A stretch of 39,455 nt of DNA from Caulobacter sp. HMWF025 (GCF_003060965.1 NZ_QAII01000038.1:15606-55060); one strand, 5' to 3'; positions 1 to 7,956 are shown, numbered from the stretch's first letter. A program made the numbers and translations. Notes: generated from the sequence alone by a model not told the origin.

Positions 1-1268
1 TCGCGGGTGGCGCGAGCCCCCAGCGAGACCTTGAACTTCTCGCTCAGATTGGCGCTGAAGTCGAAGAAGGCCGCGAAGCTCTGGGTTCTGACCTTGCCGC
101 CGTTGGCGATGGCCAGGCCGAGATTGCCGGCGATGGTGTCGAACTCGCCCGAGGCCTGGCTGTTCATGTAGTAGAGACCGAACACGCCCTGGACGTTTTC
201 GTCCGAATAGACGGCCTGCAGTTCCTGCGAGAACGAGCGGTCGTCATAGGTGGCCGGGACGTCCAGGGTCGGCATCGGCGTGCCGTCGAAGTCGATGACC
301 GTGGTGGTGTGGCCCTTACGGCTGGCCGTGATCGACTTGAAACTCAGATGGTCGGTCGCATCATACTGACCGGTCAGAGACAGGCCCTCGGTCTCGACCG
401 TGTTGTCGTCGCCCAGGCCCGCCTGGGTGTCATAGACGTCCAGAACCTTGTAGCCGCCGACCAGGGCCGGCAGTTCGCGGTGACCGTGACGCGGGTTGGA
501 GTCGTCCTGCACCTTGTCATAGGCCAGGCGGAAGAACAGGTCCTCGTTCGGCGCATATTCGGCGCTGAGACGGATGGCCTGGACGTCCTTGTTGTAGTGC
601 TCGGCACCGGTGGTCAGGTTCTTGCCGAAACCGTCGCGCTTGTAGAGCGCATAGGCACCGCCCACCGACAGGCCGCCGGCCACCGGGGTCTGGCCCGAGA
701 CCAGCAGGTCGGTCTGGTTATAGCTGCCGTAGGTGCCCCGGATCTTGCCGTGGGTTTCGTCGCCGAGGCGCTTGGTCACGTACTTGATCGCGCCGCCGAT
801 GGTGTTGCGGCCATACAGCGTGCCCTGCGGGCCGCGCAGCACTTCGATGCGCTCGATGTCGAACACGTCCAGCACCGCGCCCTGCGGGCGATGGACATAG
901 ACATCGTCGACATAGAGGCCGACGCCGGGCTCATAGCCCCATAGCGGGTCCTGCTGGCCGATGCCGCGGATGTAGGAGATCAGGGTCGAGTTCGAACCGC
1001 GAGCGGTCTGAACCGTGATGTTGGGAGTGGTCTGCTGCAGGACGGTGATGTCCGCGCCGCCCTGGCGGGCCAGGGTCTCGCCGCTGTAGGCCGAGACGGC
1101 CACCGGCACGTCCTTCAGGCTTTCCTCACGGCGGCGGGCGGTGACGACCACTTCTTCAACCGACAGGCCGGCCTGGTCGGCGGCCGGAGCCTCCTGGGCC
1201 GAAACGACCGTCGCGGCTGCACTCCATGCCGCGCCAGCCAGCAGCGCAGCCTTCCACATCGATGTCAT
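1..1268 (-). CDS. TonB-dependent outer-membrane receptor (N-terminal part)
   Basis: The N-terminal ~422 residues of a TonB-dependent receptor; the 3' end lies beyond the left edge. Residues 1-24 form a signal peptide (cleavage probably after VSA). A TonB-box-like EEVVVTARR follows at about 38-46. The plug domain comes next, with the family signatures YIRGIG, LYVDDVYV, IERIEVLRGPQGTLYGRNTIGG and AIKYVTK. The start of the beta-barrel runs to the window edge. Such receptors import siderophores, vitamins, sugars or other large solutes using TonB-ExbB-ExbD energy. The substrate cannot be told from what is visible. A GGGAGGGG ribosome site lies 8 nt before the ATG. A TetR gene lies just upstream on the same strand and is a plausible local regulator. 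Confidence 0.93.
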   Translation of the reverse strand, partial: MTSMWKAALLAGAAWSAAATVVSAQEAPAADQAGLSVEEVVVTARRREESLKDVPVAVSAYSGETLARQGGADITVLQQTTPNITVQTARGSNSTLISYIRGIGQQDPLWGYEPGVGLYVDDVYVHRPQGAVLDVFDIERIEVLRGPQGTLYGRNTIGGAIKYVTKRLGDETHGKIRGTYGSYNQTDLLVSGQTPVAGGLSVGGAYALYKRDGFGKNLTTGAEHYNKDVQAIRLSAEYAPNEDLFFRLAYDKVQDDSNPRHGHRELPALVGGYKVLDVYDTQAGLGDDNTVETEGLSLTGQYDATDHLSFKSITASRKGHTTTVIDFDGTPMPTLDVPATYDDRSFSQELQAVYSDENVQGVFGLYYMNSQASGEFDTIAGNLGLAIANGGKVRTQSFAAFFDFSANLSEKFKVSLGARATR

Positions 1269-1398
1269 GGGGTTTCCCCTCCCTTGTGTTCCGCCCTTCC
1301 GGTCCGGGTCCTTTTTGGACGCGTGACCGGAACCCGCGAATTCATCGAACCGCGAATTGAAGCACTGTTAACCAGACCGGCCGCTTGCGCCAGTCTTT

Positions 1399-1416
1399 TT
1401 TCATCAGGTGATGAAA
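1399..1416. promoter_or_regulatory. 18-bp palindrome between tetR and TonB receptor
   Basis: Perfect inverted repeat TTTCATCA-GG-TGATGAAA in the 166-bp gap between the tetR stop and the receptor start. Its size and symmetry suit a TetR-family operator, about 130 bp upstream of the receptor ATG. It could instead be a weak hairpin after tetR, but no U tract follows on the minus strand. The operator role is inference. Confidence 0.45.
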
Positions 1417-1434
1417 TGGTAATGTGAGGGCGGA

Positions 1435-2133
1435 TCAGGCCTTGCCGGCGCGGGCGATGACCGCCTCGAACCCGGCAGCGCAATAGGCAAACAGGCGGGC
1501 CCGGACCGCCTCCAGATCGCTGGAATGGCACTCGCCTTCCGACAGGGAGTCGATCCGTCCGGTCTCCGACAGGGTCAGCATCATCGAGCCGGTCAGGAAC
1601 TGGTAGCACCAGAAGAGATCGCGATACTCGGCCTCGGGACGGATGGTCTTCAGGGTCTCGACCAGGCGATGGACGACCGGGTCAAAGAACCGGGCCATGG
1701 TCTCGCCACCCCAGGCCGGGGTATTGTTGACCTGGGCCACGAGCACGAAATAGCTCTTCCAGCCCAACCCGCCGTCCTGGGAGATACGCAGCAGCGGGTC
1801 GATGAAGGCCCCGATCACCCCCTCGAGGGTCATGGCCGGGGCATGGGCCTTCACATAGGCGTCCATCGAGGCCAGTCGCGCCTGGTTGAGGATCTCGGCC
1901 CGGCGCAGGAACACCGCGTCGAACAGCTCGCGCTTGGCCCCGAAATAATAGTGGATCAGGGCCGTGTCGACCCCGGCCTCGGCGGCCACCTGGCGGGTCG
2001 TGACGCCATAGAAGCCATGGCGCGCGAACAGGCCCTCGGCGGCGTCGAGGATGGTTTCCTTCAGGTCCAGACCCTTGGCCTTGGACGGTCTTCCCCGCCC
2101 GCTGGCACGGGCGCGGGGCTTGGCTGCGGTCAT
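1435..2133 (-). CDS. TetR/AcrR family transcriptional regulator
   Basis: A 232-residue regulator. An Arg/Lys-rich N-terminus (about 1-25) leads into the TetR N-terminal domain. Helices about 26-42 (ILDAAEGLFARHGF) precede the helix-turn-helix at about 44-64 (TTRQVAAEAGVDTALIHYYF), followed by the typical K-RELFDAVF. The C-terminal two-thirds is the helical ligand and dimer domain, and its inducer is unknown. The ATG at 2133 opens MTAAKPRARA. The frame stays open upstream, but that stretch is low-complexity and lies in repeat DNA, so I do not count it as coding. The gene is on the same strand as the TonB receptor that follows 166 bp later, with an 18-bp palindrome between them. Local control of the receptor is likely but inferred. 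Confidence 0.9.
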   Translation of the reverse strand: MTAAKPRARASGRGRPSKAKGLDLKETILDAAEGLFARHGFYGVTTRQVAAEAGVDTALIHYYFGAKRELFDAVFLRRAEILNQARLASMDAYVKAHAPAMTLEGVIGAFIDPLLRISQDGGLGWKSYFVLVAQVNNTPAWGGETMARFFDPVVHRLVETLKTIRPEAEYRDLFWCYQFLTGSMMLTLSETGRIDSLSEGECHSSDLEAVRARLFAYCAAGFEAVIARAGKA

Positions 2134-2267
2134 TCGACTCTCTTGCCGGCCACGATGGCGCAGCCCCCGGATGGCGCATCCGGGCAGACGTGGCAAGGCG
2201 GATGAGGGATAGGGTGGCCCGGAAGCGGCTAGACGGCCACCGCCGCAGGCTCCCTCCTGACCGGCTT

Positions 2268-2360
2268 GCGCCGGTCGTCCTCCCCCCGTTCGGGGGGAAG
2301 ATGAGACTATCTTCCCCCTCTGGAGGAAGACGGTCGCGAAGCGATCCGTAGGGGGCGAGT
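2268..2360 (-). repeat. Extragenic hairpin cluster, type E copy 1
   Basis: A run of short G/C hairpins, for example TCCCCCC-gttc-GGGGGGA and CTTCCCCC...GGAGGAAG, plus a GGATCGC-ttc-GCGA motif when read on the minus strand. The minus-strand reading matches the block at 31294-31372 in order and sequence (TCGCCCCC, then CGGATCGCT, then CATCTTCCCC, then GGGGGAGGA). The two are copies of one extragenic palindromic family. No coding signal is seen here. The 2134-2267 stretch between tetR and this repeat holds nothing I recognise. Confidence 0.65.
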
Positions 2361-2389
2361 GCGGGGGATCAATAGAGCACCTTCTCCTT

Positions 2390-2494
2390 GTCATCCCGGA
2401 CGCGCGCAGCGCGAGCCGGGACCCAGGGGCAACTGCAGTGCGTCGACCCCTGGGTCCCGGCGCTCCCGCCCTCCGGGCGTCCGGCCGGGATGAC
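2390..2494. repeat. Extragenic palindrome, type A copy 1
   Basis: Nested inverted repeat. The outer arms GTCATCCCGG (2390-2399) and CCGGGATGAC (2485-2494) enclose a perfect 14-bp inner stem, CCGGGACCCAGGGG (2416-2429) with CCCCTGGGTCCCGG (2447-2460), and a 17-nt loop. A near-identical element occurs at 34361-34468. It lies in the long gap between tetR and the DUF2306 gene, just beyond the end of the long homologous block that starts at the DUF2306 stop. Confidence 0.85.
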
Positions 2495-2524
2495 AAGGGT
2501 TTTGGGCGTTTGAGAACGGGGATC

Positions 2525-3065
2525 CAGCCCGCTCAATCCCCGTAACCCCGCCGACAAACCCCAACCCGATCAACCCCTTACAAAAATCCCCATCGCGCCA
2601 ATCAAACGCGCTCAGAACCCCCCGCATAATCATCCCACCTCGTCGCGGGGAAGGGCGCTTGGCCAGCGACCGGAGCGGCGGCGGGGTGTGGTCGAGCGGG
2701 AAGCTCTATCGATGGCAGGAAGAGGACACTGTGCTCTTGGGCTGCCAACCCTGTCGTGTCTGGCGGCGGTCGGCCGTGGATCACAGAAACGACGTCACGG
2801 CAGGGGTCGGGCGAGCAGCAGGTGGGCCCGGAAGGGTTCACGGTCCGGGACGGGGTCGCGCCCCGGTCCGCCCGCCGGAGGCTTCAGGGCGGCGAGGCTC
2901 TAACAGGGCTCGAGCGCCGCACGCTTCCGACAGAACGATCACGCGGAGCGTTCAGACTTCGTCGAAACGGTATTCAAAAACTCTTCTTCCGGGCGAGGCC
3001 CGGACGCTCCGCAGCCCTTCCCACACCTTCAGCGGCCAAACCGCGTGAGGCGGAGACCTCATGTC
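2525..3065 (-). repeat. Long non-coding homology block, copy 1 (candidate structured RNA)
   Basis: Read on the minus strand, this block starts one base after the DUF2306 stop codon and aligns by eye over about 540 nt with 33568-34118. Shared islands include a GGTCTC...CACGCGG start, a closing stem GCGGAGCG (3012-3005) with CGCTCCGC (2950-2943), the motif TACCGTTTCG between its arms, and GCTTCCCGCTCGACCA (2704-2689). Hairpins at matching places differ in bases but keep pairing, for example TCCGGGC-ctc-GCCCGGA and CGGGG-cgcga-CCCCG. No credible reading frame spans it. It may be a structured RNA, a 3'UTR element or a decayed mobile repeat. The boundaries are approximate. Confidence 0.6.
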
Positions 3066-3066
3066 C

Positions 3067-3618
3067 CTAGCCGATGAAGATCCGCCACATCAGCCGACCC
3101 GGGAGGAAGGTGAACAGGCCGGCGATCAGCAGGCCGCCGACGAACATCCCCGTCATGCTGCGGCGGTGGGCCGCGACCTTGCCGCGCTTGATGGCGACGA
3201 TGGCCATCGGCAGGGCGATCAGGGTCCAGCCGCTGAGCAGGTGGATGAAGCTGAAGTGCCCGGGGTTGATGACCTTGATGAACAGCGAGCTGGCCGCCGT
3301 CAGGGCCATGGCCGCCACCCAGGTCCAGCCAAGGCGCTTGTGCAGGCCCGTCCCCTTGACCCCGGCCAGCAGGACGCAGCCGATCAGGAAGGCGGTCACC
3401 GCCCCGGCGACATGCAACTGGATGACCAGCGGCGCGGCGGCCAGCAATGACAGGTCCGGTGCCCGGGGGTACAGGCCAAGGCCGTTCAGGAACCGCAGGG
3501 GCGCGGCCATCAGACCGGGGCTGGCGGCGATGATCGCCAGGGTCGCCACAGTCAGGGCCGGAACGACGAAACGTCCGCTCTGGGCCCGGCGCTGCATTGA
3601 CATGTTTTGGTCGGCCAT
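3067..3618 (-). CDS. DUF2306 family membrane protein
   Basis: About 183 residues with four or five hydrophobic segments. One is at the N-terminus, followed by LVIQLHVAGAVTAFLIGCVLL, a helix after GLHKRLGWTW, one around HFSFIHLLSGWTL, and one near the C-terminus. The pattern matches the DUF2306 inner-membrane family, whose function is unknown. Histidines recur at helix edges (QLH, GLHKR, FIH, AHRRSM), a layout that could bind haem or metal; that is inference only. GAGGAG lies 6 nt before the ATG at 3618, whereas it nearly abuts the ATG at 3624, so the MADQN start is preferred. The gene is divergent from a membrane-anchored LytTR regulator 67 bp away, which suggests shared regulation. A long non-coding block begins one base after its stop. 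Confidence 0.75.
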   Translation of the reverse strand: MADQNMSMQRRAQSGRFVVPALTVATLAIIAASPGLMAAPLRFLNGLGLYPRAPDLSLLAAAPLVIQLHVAGAVTAFLIGCVLLAGVKGTGLHKRLGWTWVAAMALTAASSLFIKVINPGHFSFIHLLSGWTLIALPMAIVAIKRGKVAAHRRSMTGMFVGGLLIAGLFTFLPGRLMWRIFIG

Positions 3619-3685
3619 CTTCATCTCCTCGGTACCGGCGGTCTGCGTGTTTCGCCGATGCCTCAGTCCTGGAGCGGCCTGTCCC

Positions 3686-4501
3686 GTGCCTCAATCGCCG
3701 TTACGCCAGTCGCCGCTCCGGTTTCGTGAACGGCTGGCCGATGTCGTTCACGCTTCGCGAACGGCGCTGACCTCCCGCGAGGCCCGGCGCGGCATCGCGG
3801 TGTCGATGGCCGCCGGCGTGTTCCTGGCCCTGATCGGGGCCCTGGGTACGGGGGTGGTGTCACTGCCCATGCGGCTGGCCTACTGGGTGGGCCTCTGCCT
3901 GGGCGGCGGCATTGTCGGCACGGGCGTCAACCAGCTGATCGGCAAGGACGGTCGCGCCGACGATCGCCCCTGGCTCTATGGCAGCCTGCTGTGCCTCGGC
4001 ATCACCCTGCCCTTTACCGGCGTGGTCTGGCTGGTGACCGAGCTGCTGTTCGAGGACAGCCCGCGCCTGGCCGCCCTGCCCCACTATTTGGGTCCGGTCT
4101 TCGTCATCACGGCCGGCATGACCGGCCTGAACTTCCTGGTGCAGCGCAAGCCGCCCGAGACCCATGCCTCACCGGCCGGAGCCCCCGCTCCGCGCTTCCT
4201 CGACCGCCTGCCGCCGAGGCTGCGCGGTGCGACGATCCATGCCGTGGAAGCCCAGGACCACTATCTGCGCCTGCACACCTCGAAGGGACAGGACCTGATC
4301 CTGATGCGGCTGTCGGACGCTGTGGCCGAACTGGAAGGCATCGAGGGGGCCCAGACCCACCGCTCCTGGTGGGTGGCTAGGGGAGCCGTCGAGGACGCCC
4401 GCCGCACCGACGGCCGGGCCGTCCTGACCCTGACCGGCGGAGTCGAGGCCCCGGTCAGCCGCGCCTATGCCAGGGCCCTGCGGGAGGCGGGATGGTTCTA
4501 G
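3686..4501 (+). CDS. Membrane-anchored LytTR-domain transcriptional regulator
   Basis: A 271-residue protein with four predicted membrane helices (about 37-58, 63-84, 97-121, 131-153), a Pro/Ala-rich linker (154-171), and a C-terminal LytTR DNA-binding domain (about 172-271). That domain shows the family signature IHAVEAQDHYLRLHTSKG and the later HRSWWVAR. LytTR domains bind DNA through beta-strands. With no receiver domain, the membrane part probably senses the signal or holds a partner. Codons upstream in the frame are low-complexity. The GTG at 3686 is preferred because GGAG lies about 11 nt before it and the protein then begins just ahead of a typical amphipathic N-terminus. The DUF2306 gene diverges from the same short intergenic region and is the likeliest partner or target. 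Confidence 0.82.
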   Translation: MPQSPLRQSPLRFRERLADVVHASRTALTSREARRGIAVSMAAGVFLALIGALGTGVVSLPMRLAYWVGLCLGGGIVGTGVNQLIGKDGRADDRPWLYGSLLCLGITLPFTGVVWLVTELLFEDSPRLAALPHYLGPVFVITAGMTGLNFLVQRKPPETHASPAGAPAPRFLDRLPPRLRGATIHAVEAQDHYLRLHTSKGQDLILMRLSDAVAELEGIEGAQTHRSWWVARGAVEDARRTDGRAVLTLTGGVEAPVSRAYARALREAGWF

Positions 4502-4538
4502 GCCGCGATGATGCGAGCCAAATCCATCGGCTTCAGCT

Positions 4539-4668
4539 CCGCTCTCCCCGGCGAAAGCCGGGGCCCAGAGCCTGCCGAAGCGTTTGGTGATGACGCGCCT
4601 TCCGACCTTGCCAGAACGCTTTGGGTCAGGGGCTCGAACTGGACCCCGGCTTTCGCCGGGGAGAGCGG
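4539..4668. repeat. Extragenic palindrome, type B copy 1
   Basis: Perfect 25-bp arms: CCGCTCTCCCCGGCGAAAG plus CCGGGG at 4539-4563, and the reverse complement at 4644-4668. They are separated by 80 nt that hold a smaller AGCGTT/AACGCT pair. A second copy lies at 34554-34684. It sits between the convergent LytTR and GNAT genes, where a bidirectional terminator would be useful, but no U tract flanks it. Confidence 0.85.
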
Positions 4669-4703
4669 TTTCAAAGACAGATCGCGCGAAAACCCAGCTC
4701 GCC

Positions 4704-5249
4704 CTAGGCCCGCCGCGCCTGCCATTCGGCCCGGGTCTGGCCCCAGAGGTCGACCGGGTGGTCCTCATAGGGTGCAGGAAGCTTGCCCGGGCCGCGATTG
4801 ACCGAACCCAGCCGCCGGGCCACGGCCTGGGACGGGGTGTTGTCCGGGTCGATACAGTGGATGACCTCGTCCCAGCCCAGATGGTCAAAGACCCAGTCGA
4901 GGGTCGCCGTCGCCGCCTCGACCGCATAGCCCTGGCCCCAGGCGGCGCGGGTCAGTCCCCAGCCGACCTCGGTCCCGGGCCAGCCTTCCGGCTGCCAGGG
5001 TCCGACCCGACCCAGCCAGGCCCCGCTGGCCCGGTCGATCACCGAGAACATGCCGAAACCCTTGAGAACCCACGAGCCGGCCATCGAGGCCATGCCCCGC
5101 CAGGCTCCGGACCGCGCCTGGACGCCGCCGATATAGCGGGCGACTTCGGCGTCCGACATCATCTCGTCCCAGCCGTCGAGGTCCTCGGTCGCCGTGGGGC
5201 GCAGGATCAGGCGGGGGGTTTCCAAAACCGGTCCAGGGGCAACAGCCAT
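4704..5249 (-). CDS. GNAT family N-acetyltransferase (RimJ/RimL-like)
   Basis: 181 residues of the Acetyltransf_3 type. LETPRLILRPTATEDLDGW opens the fold. The central strands include GMFSVIDRASGAWLGRVG and EVGWGLTRAAWGQGYAVEAA. The last holds the acetyl-CoA pyrophosphate loop, here WGQGYA in place of the R/Q-x-x-G-x-G/A consensus, followed by IDPDNTPSQAVARRLG. It is likely to transfer acetyl from acetyl-CoA to an amine; the substrate is unknown. It starts 14 nt after the mtgA stop on the same strand, so the two probably share a transcript, but no functional link is evident. Confidence 0.88.
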   Translation of the reverse strand: MAVAPGPVLETPRLILRPTATEDLDGWDEMMSDAEVARYIGGVQARSGAWRGMASMAGSWVLKGFGMFSVIDRASGAWLGRVGPWQPEGWPGTEVGWGLTRAAWGQGYAVEAATATLDWVFDHLGWDEVIHCIDPDNTPSQAVARRLGSVNRGPGKLPAPYEDHPVDLWGQTRAEWQARRA

Positions 5250-5263
5250 CTCGGATCCTCTCT

Positions 5264-5938
5264 CTACAGAACGCAGGCCGCGAGACCGTCACGACGGACG
5301 GTCCCCGAGGCTGCGCCGATCTTGCGGGCCCGCTTTTTCACATACTTGCCCGGCTTGACCACCTTCCACTTCAGGGGGCTGGGCAGGATGGCGGCCAGAC
5401 GGGCGGCCTGGGGCCCGGTCAGCTTGTCGGCCCCGACCCCGAAATATCGCCGCGAAGCCGATTCGGCACCGTACAGGCCCGGGCCGAACTCGATGGAGTT
5501 CAGATAGACCTCCATGATCCGCTTCTTGCCCCAGCCGATCTCGATCAGGACCGTGAACCAGGCCTCAAGGCCCTTGCGGACATATGAGCGTCCCGGCCAC
5601 AGGAAGACGTTCTTGGCGGTCTGCTGGCTGATGGTCGATCCGCCACGGATCTTGCGACCCTTCTCGTTGTTCTCGTACGCCTTCTGCAGGGCATCAAGAT
5701 CAAAGCCGTGGTGGTCGCAGAACTTGGCGTCCTCGGCGGCGATCAGGGCGCGCGGCAAGGCGGGCGAGACCTCGTCGATCGGCCGCCAGCGATGGTCCAA
5801 TCCCTTGCCCTCGGTGGCCCGGATCAGCATCAGCGGCGTCACCGGCGGCGGCACGAAGCGAAACACCAACACCGCCAGGACCGGTCCCGCGACCAGCACC
5901 AGAAACAGGGCCAGCAGGATATTGCGAAACAGCTTCAC
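5264..5938 (-). CDS. mtgA: Monofunctional biosynthetic peptidoglycan transglycosylase
   Basis: A 224-residue GT51 enzyme that polymerises lipid II into glycan strands at the periplasmic face. One N-terminal membrane anchor spans about 5-27. The catalytic GT51 domain follows. Its motifs are [12 protein letters not shown] (about 69-80, first Glu catalytic), [12 protein letters not shown] (99-110), and [20 protein letters not shown] (second active-site Glu region, from about 138). No penicillin-binding transpeptidase domain is present, as expected for MtgA. The GTG at 5938 gives the family-typical short cytoplasmic start MKLFRN. An upstream ATG at 6022 would add 28 unrelated residues and run almost up to the nitroreductase ATG, so it was rejected. 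The GNAT gene follows 14 nt downstream. Confidence 0.93.
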   Translation of the reverse strand: MKLFRNILLALFLVLVAGPVLAVLVFRFVPPPVTPLMLIRATEGKGLDHRWRPIDEVSPALPRALIAAEDAKFCDHHGFDLDALQKAYENNEKGRKIRGGSTISQQTAKNVFLWPGRSYVRKGLEAWFTVLIEIGWGKKRIMEVYLNSIEFGPGLYGAESASRRYFGVGADKLTGPQAARLAAILPSPLKWKVVKPGKYVKKRARKIGAASGTVRRDGLAACVL

Positions 5939-6048
5939 CGATCGTCCCCCAATCGTCCCAAACCGACTTGTCTTGACGTTGCGTGCGGATGCTAACCAAG
6001 CCGACCGCCGTTGTCGCGGCACTTAAGGCCTGTGCCCAGGAGCGCAAC

Positions 6049-6711
6049 ATGAACGTTGTCGACGCCGTCAATCACCGCCTGTCCGTCCGGGCCTTCAAGC
6101 CGGATCCGGTCGATGCGACGGTCGTGAAGGGCCTCATTGAAGCCGCCGCGCGCTCGCCGTCCGGCGGCAACCTGCAGCCCTGGCGGGTCCAGGCCGTGAC
6201 CGGCGCGCCGCTGGAGGCGCTGCGCCAGACCATGCTCAAGCGCGTCGCCGCGCCCGACACCCCCGAATACGCCATCTATCCCGACAACCTCTGGGAGCCG
6301 CTGCGCAGCCGCCGGTTCCAGGTGGGCGAAGACCTCTATGCCTCGCTCGGCATTCCGCGCGAGGACAAGATGGCCCGCCTGCAGTGGTTCTCCCGCAACG
6401 GCCAGGGCTTCGGTGCGCCGGTGCTGCTGTTCTTCTCGATCGACCGCCGCTGCGGCCCGCCGCAGTGGAGCGACATCGGCATGTACATGCAGACCCTGAT
6501 GCTGCTGGCGGTCGAGCAGGGCCTCGACACCTGCGCCCAGGAGTTCTGGTCGCACTATCATCAGGTCGTGCACGACCATGTCGGCCTGCCCGAGGGGCAC
6601 ATGCTGTTTTCGGGCATGGCACTGGGCTATCGCGACGAGACAGCGCCGGTGAACAGCTGGCGCTCGCGCCGCGATCCGTTCGAGGCCTTTGCCGAGATGA
6701 AGGGCTTCTAG
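6049..6711 (+). CDS. Nitroreductase family FMN-dependent oxidoreductase
   Basis: 220 residues of the nitroreductase fold. It opens with DAVNHRLSVRAFKPDPVD, where the R-S-V-R region contacts FMN phosphate. Next come AARSPSGGNLQPWR (about 37-50), the family FMN-binding motif, and a C-terminal GMALGYRD and VNSWRSRRDP. Members are soluble dimers that reduce nitroaromatics, quinones or flavins with NAD(P)H. The physiological substrate here is unknown. CAGGAG lies 6 nt before the ATG at 6049, which decides it over the in-frame ATG at 5983. The gene diverges from mtgA, and its stop codon overlaps the stop of the opposing WD40 gene by two bases. Confidence 0.9.
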   Translation: MNVVDAVNHRLSVRAFKPDPVDATVVKGLIEAAARSPSGGNLQPWRVQAVTGAPLEALRQTMLKRVAAPDTPEYAIYPDNLWEPLRSRRFQVGEDLYASLGIPREDKMARLQWFSRNGQGFGAPVLLFFSIDRRCGPPQWSDIGMYMQTLMLLAVEQGLDTCAQEFWSHYHQVVHDHVGLPEGHMLFSGMALGYRDETAPVNSWRSRRDPFEAFAEMKGF

Positions 6712-7733
6712 AAGGTACGGGGGCCGCTCAGATCCGGAATCGCCAGCAAACCGGCCTCACCGGCCTCGTCGCCCCAGGCCAGCCAGCGGCCGTCGGGCGA
6801 AACCGACAGGGCGCTGATCGGCGCGCCCCGCTCGGCCTTGAGGGTCTCGATCCGGCCGGTCCGCATATGGGCCGTCCAGATCTTGCCGTTGTCCTGGCCG
6901 GCCAGGGCGACCGGCAGGGCCTCGACCCCGGCGACCTGAACGATCAGCGAGTCGCGGGCAAAGCCGATCTCGGCGGCTTCCTTGCCCATCGGACCACTGG
7001 CCCCGGCAAACGGCCAGACCACCGCGCCGTTCGCCCCGGCGGTGACCAGCAGATTGCCCTTGTCGAAGAAGGCCACGCTGCGGACCTTGGCCGGATAGCC
7101 GCCCATCCGCATGTCCTTGCTGTCCGACAGGCGCCAGCCGTGCAGCTGGTTTTCCTGCATGGACGAGACCAGGAACTTGCCGTCGGGGCTGAAGGTCACG
7201 GCGATATGGCTGCCGGCCCATTTGAGGATCTGCGGCTTCTGCTCGGCGATCTTCGCCCACCACAGCTGCGTGCCCCCGTAGCTGGCCGTGGCCAGACGCC
7301 GGCCCTTGGGATCGAAGGCCAGACCGGAAACGGTCTTTTCGTGGGTGAAGATCCGCGCAAAGGCCGGATCGGCCGCATCAAGCACGCGGGCCTCGCGACC
7401 GGCGGTGAAGGCGATCAGGCCCGAGGCCGGGCTGGCGGCCAGATGCTCGATCCAGCGGCCCTTCACCTCGGCCAGCACCGTGGCGACCACCTCTCCGCCG
7501 TCGATTCGGCTCCAGACCACCCGGCCGTCGTCGCCGCCGGTGACGATGCCCTGGCCCGAAGGATGGCCGACAGCGCTGAGGACTGCGCCGCCCAGCGGGC
7601 CGCCATGGGCCTCGACCGTGACGTAACCTTCGTCGCTCTGCAGCCGCACGGTTCCATCGCCGAGAGCGAAGGCGGCACGACCGGCACGGTCAAAAAGGGC
7701 TGCGGTGACAAAGGCGTCGAAGGAGAAAATCAT
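6708..7733 (-). CDS. WD40-repeat protein
   Basis: 341 residues forming serial beta-propeller repeats. Recognisable blades include TGGDDGRVVWSRIDGG, VSGLAFDPKGRRLATASYGG followed by QLWWAKI, IAVTFSPDGKFLVSSM, VRSVAFFDKGNLLVTAGANG, and a final ISALSVSPDGRWLAWGDEAGE. No signal peptide is evident, so it is probably cytoplasmic. No enzyme domain is attached, so it is best read as a protein-binding scaffold of unknown partner. The ATG at 7733 begins MIFSFDAFV, and the open frame before it has no family character. The stop overlaps the nitroreductase stop on the other strand, leaving no room for a terminator between the convergent genes. Confidence 0.85.
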   Translation of the reverse strand: MIFSFDAFVTAALFDRAGRAAFALGDGTVRLQSDEGYVTVEAHGGPLGGAVLSAVGHPSGQGIVTGGDDGRVVWSRIDGGEVVATVLAEVKGRWIEHLAASPASGLIAFTAGREARVLDAADPAFARIFTHEKTVSGLAFDPKGRRLATASYGGTQLWWAKIAEQKPQILKWAGSHIAVTFSPDGKFLVSSMQENQLHGWRLSDSKDMRMGGYPAKVRSVAFFDKGNLLVTAGANGAVVWPFAGASGPMGKEAAEIGFARDSLIVQVAGVEALPVALAGQDNGKIWTAHMRTGRIETLKAERGAPISALSVSPDGRWLAWGDEAGEAGLLAIPDLSGPRTF

Positions 7734-7956
7734 GAGCGGGCCATACCAAGCGCAGGCCCGGGCGCCTAGCCGGAGGGCATCGCCGCACACGGGGTGCCCT
7801 GACGGATGCGAACGCTGTTCGCCACAAAGAGTCAAAAAGGGGCTTGCCATTGCGCTGCGTCGTCGGGCTTTACTTCCGAGCCCGTCTGCGCCAGACGTGG
7901 CGTCGTAACGAAATCCAGGCACGCGACGTACGCGGCCTTTGGGAGACAGTCAGGCT

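Noticed and set aside
1435-2496. TetR gene extended to 353 residues
   Set aside because: The added residues are encoded by palindrome and hairpin DNA and have no family likeness. The ATG at 2133 gives a normal TetR length.
2947-2985. Shared EYRF reading in both long blocks as a protein remnant
   Set aside because: Both copies can be read as V-(F/L)-E-Y-R-F, but copy 1 stops five codons later, the frames then part, and no start or longer match supports a protein. I keep it only as a caution.
3074-3685. LytTR frame extended upstream
   Set aside because: It would run antisense through the DUF2306 gene and has no domain; the GTG at 3686 is a better start.
6384-7769. A 461-codon plus-strand frame over the nitroreductase end and WD40 gene
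   Set aside because: Antisense to a clear WD40 protein and out of frame with nitroreductase; no domain.
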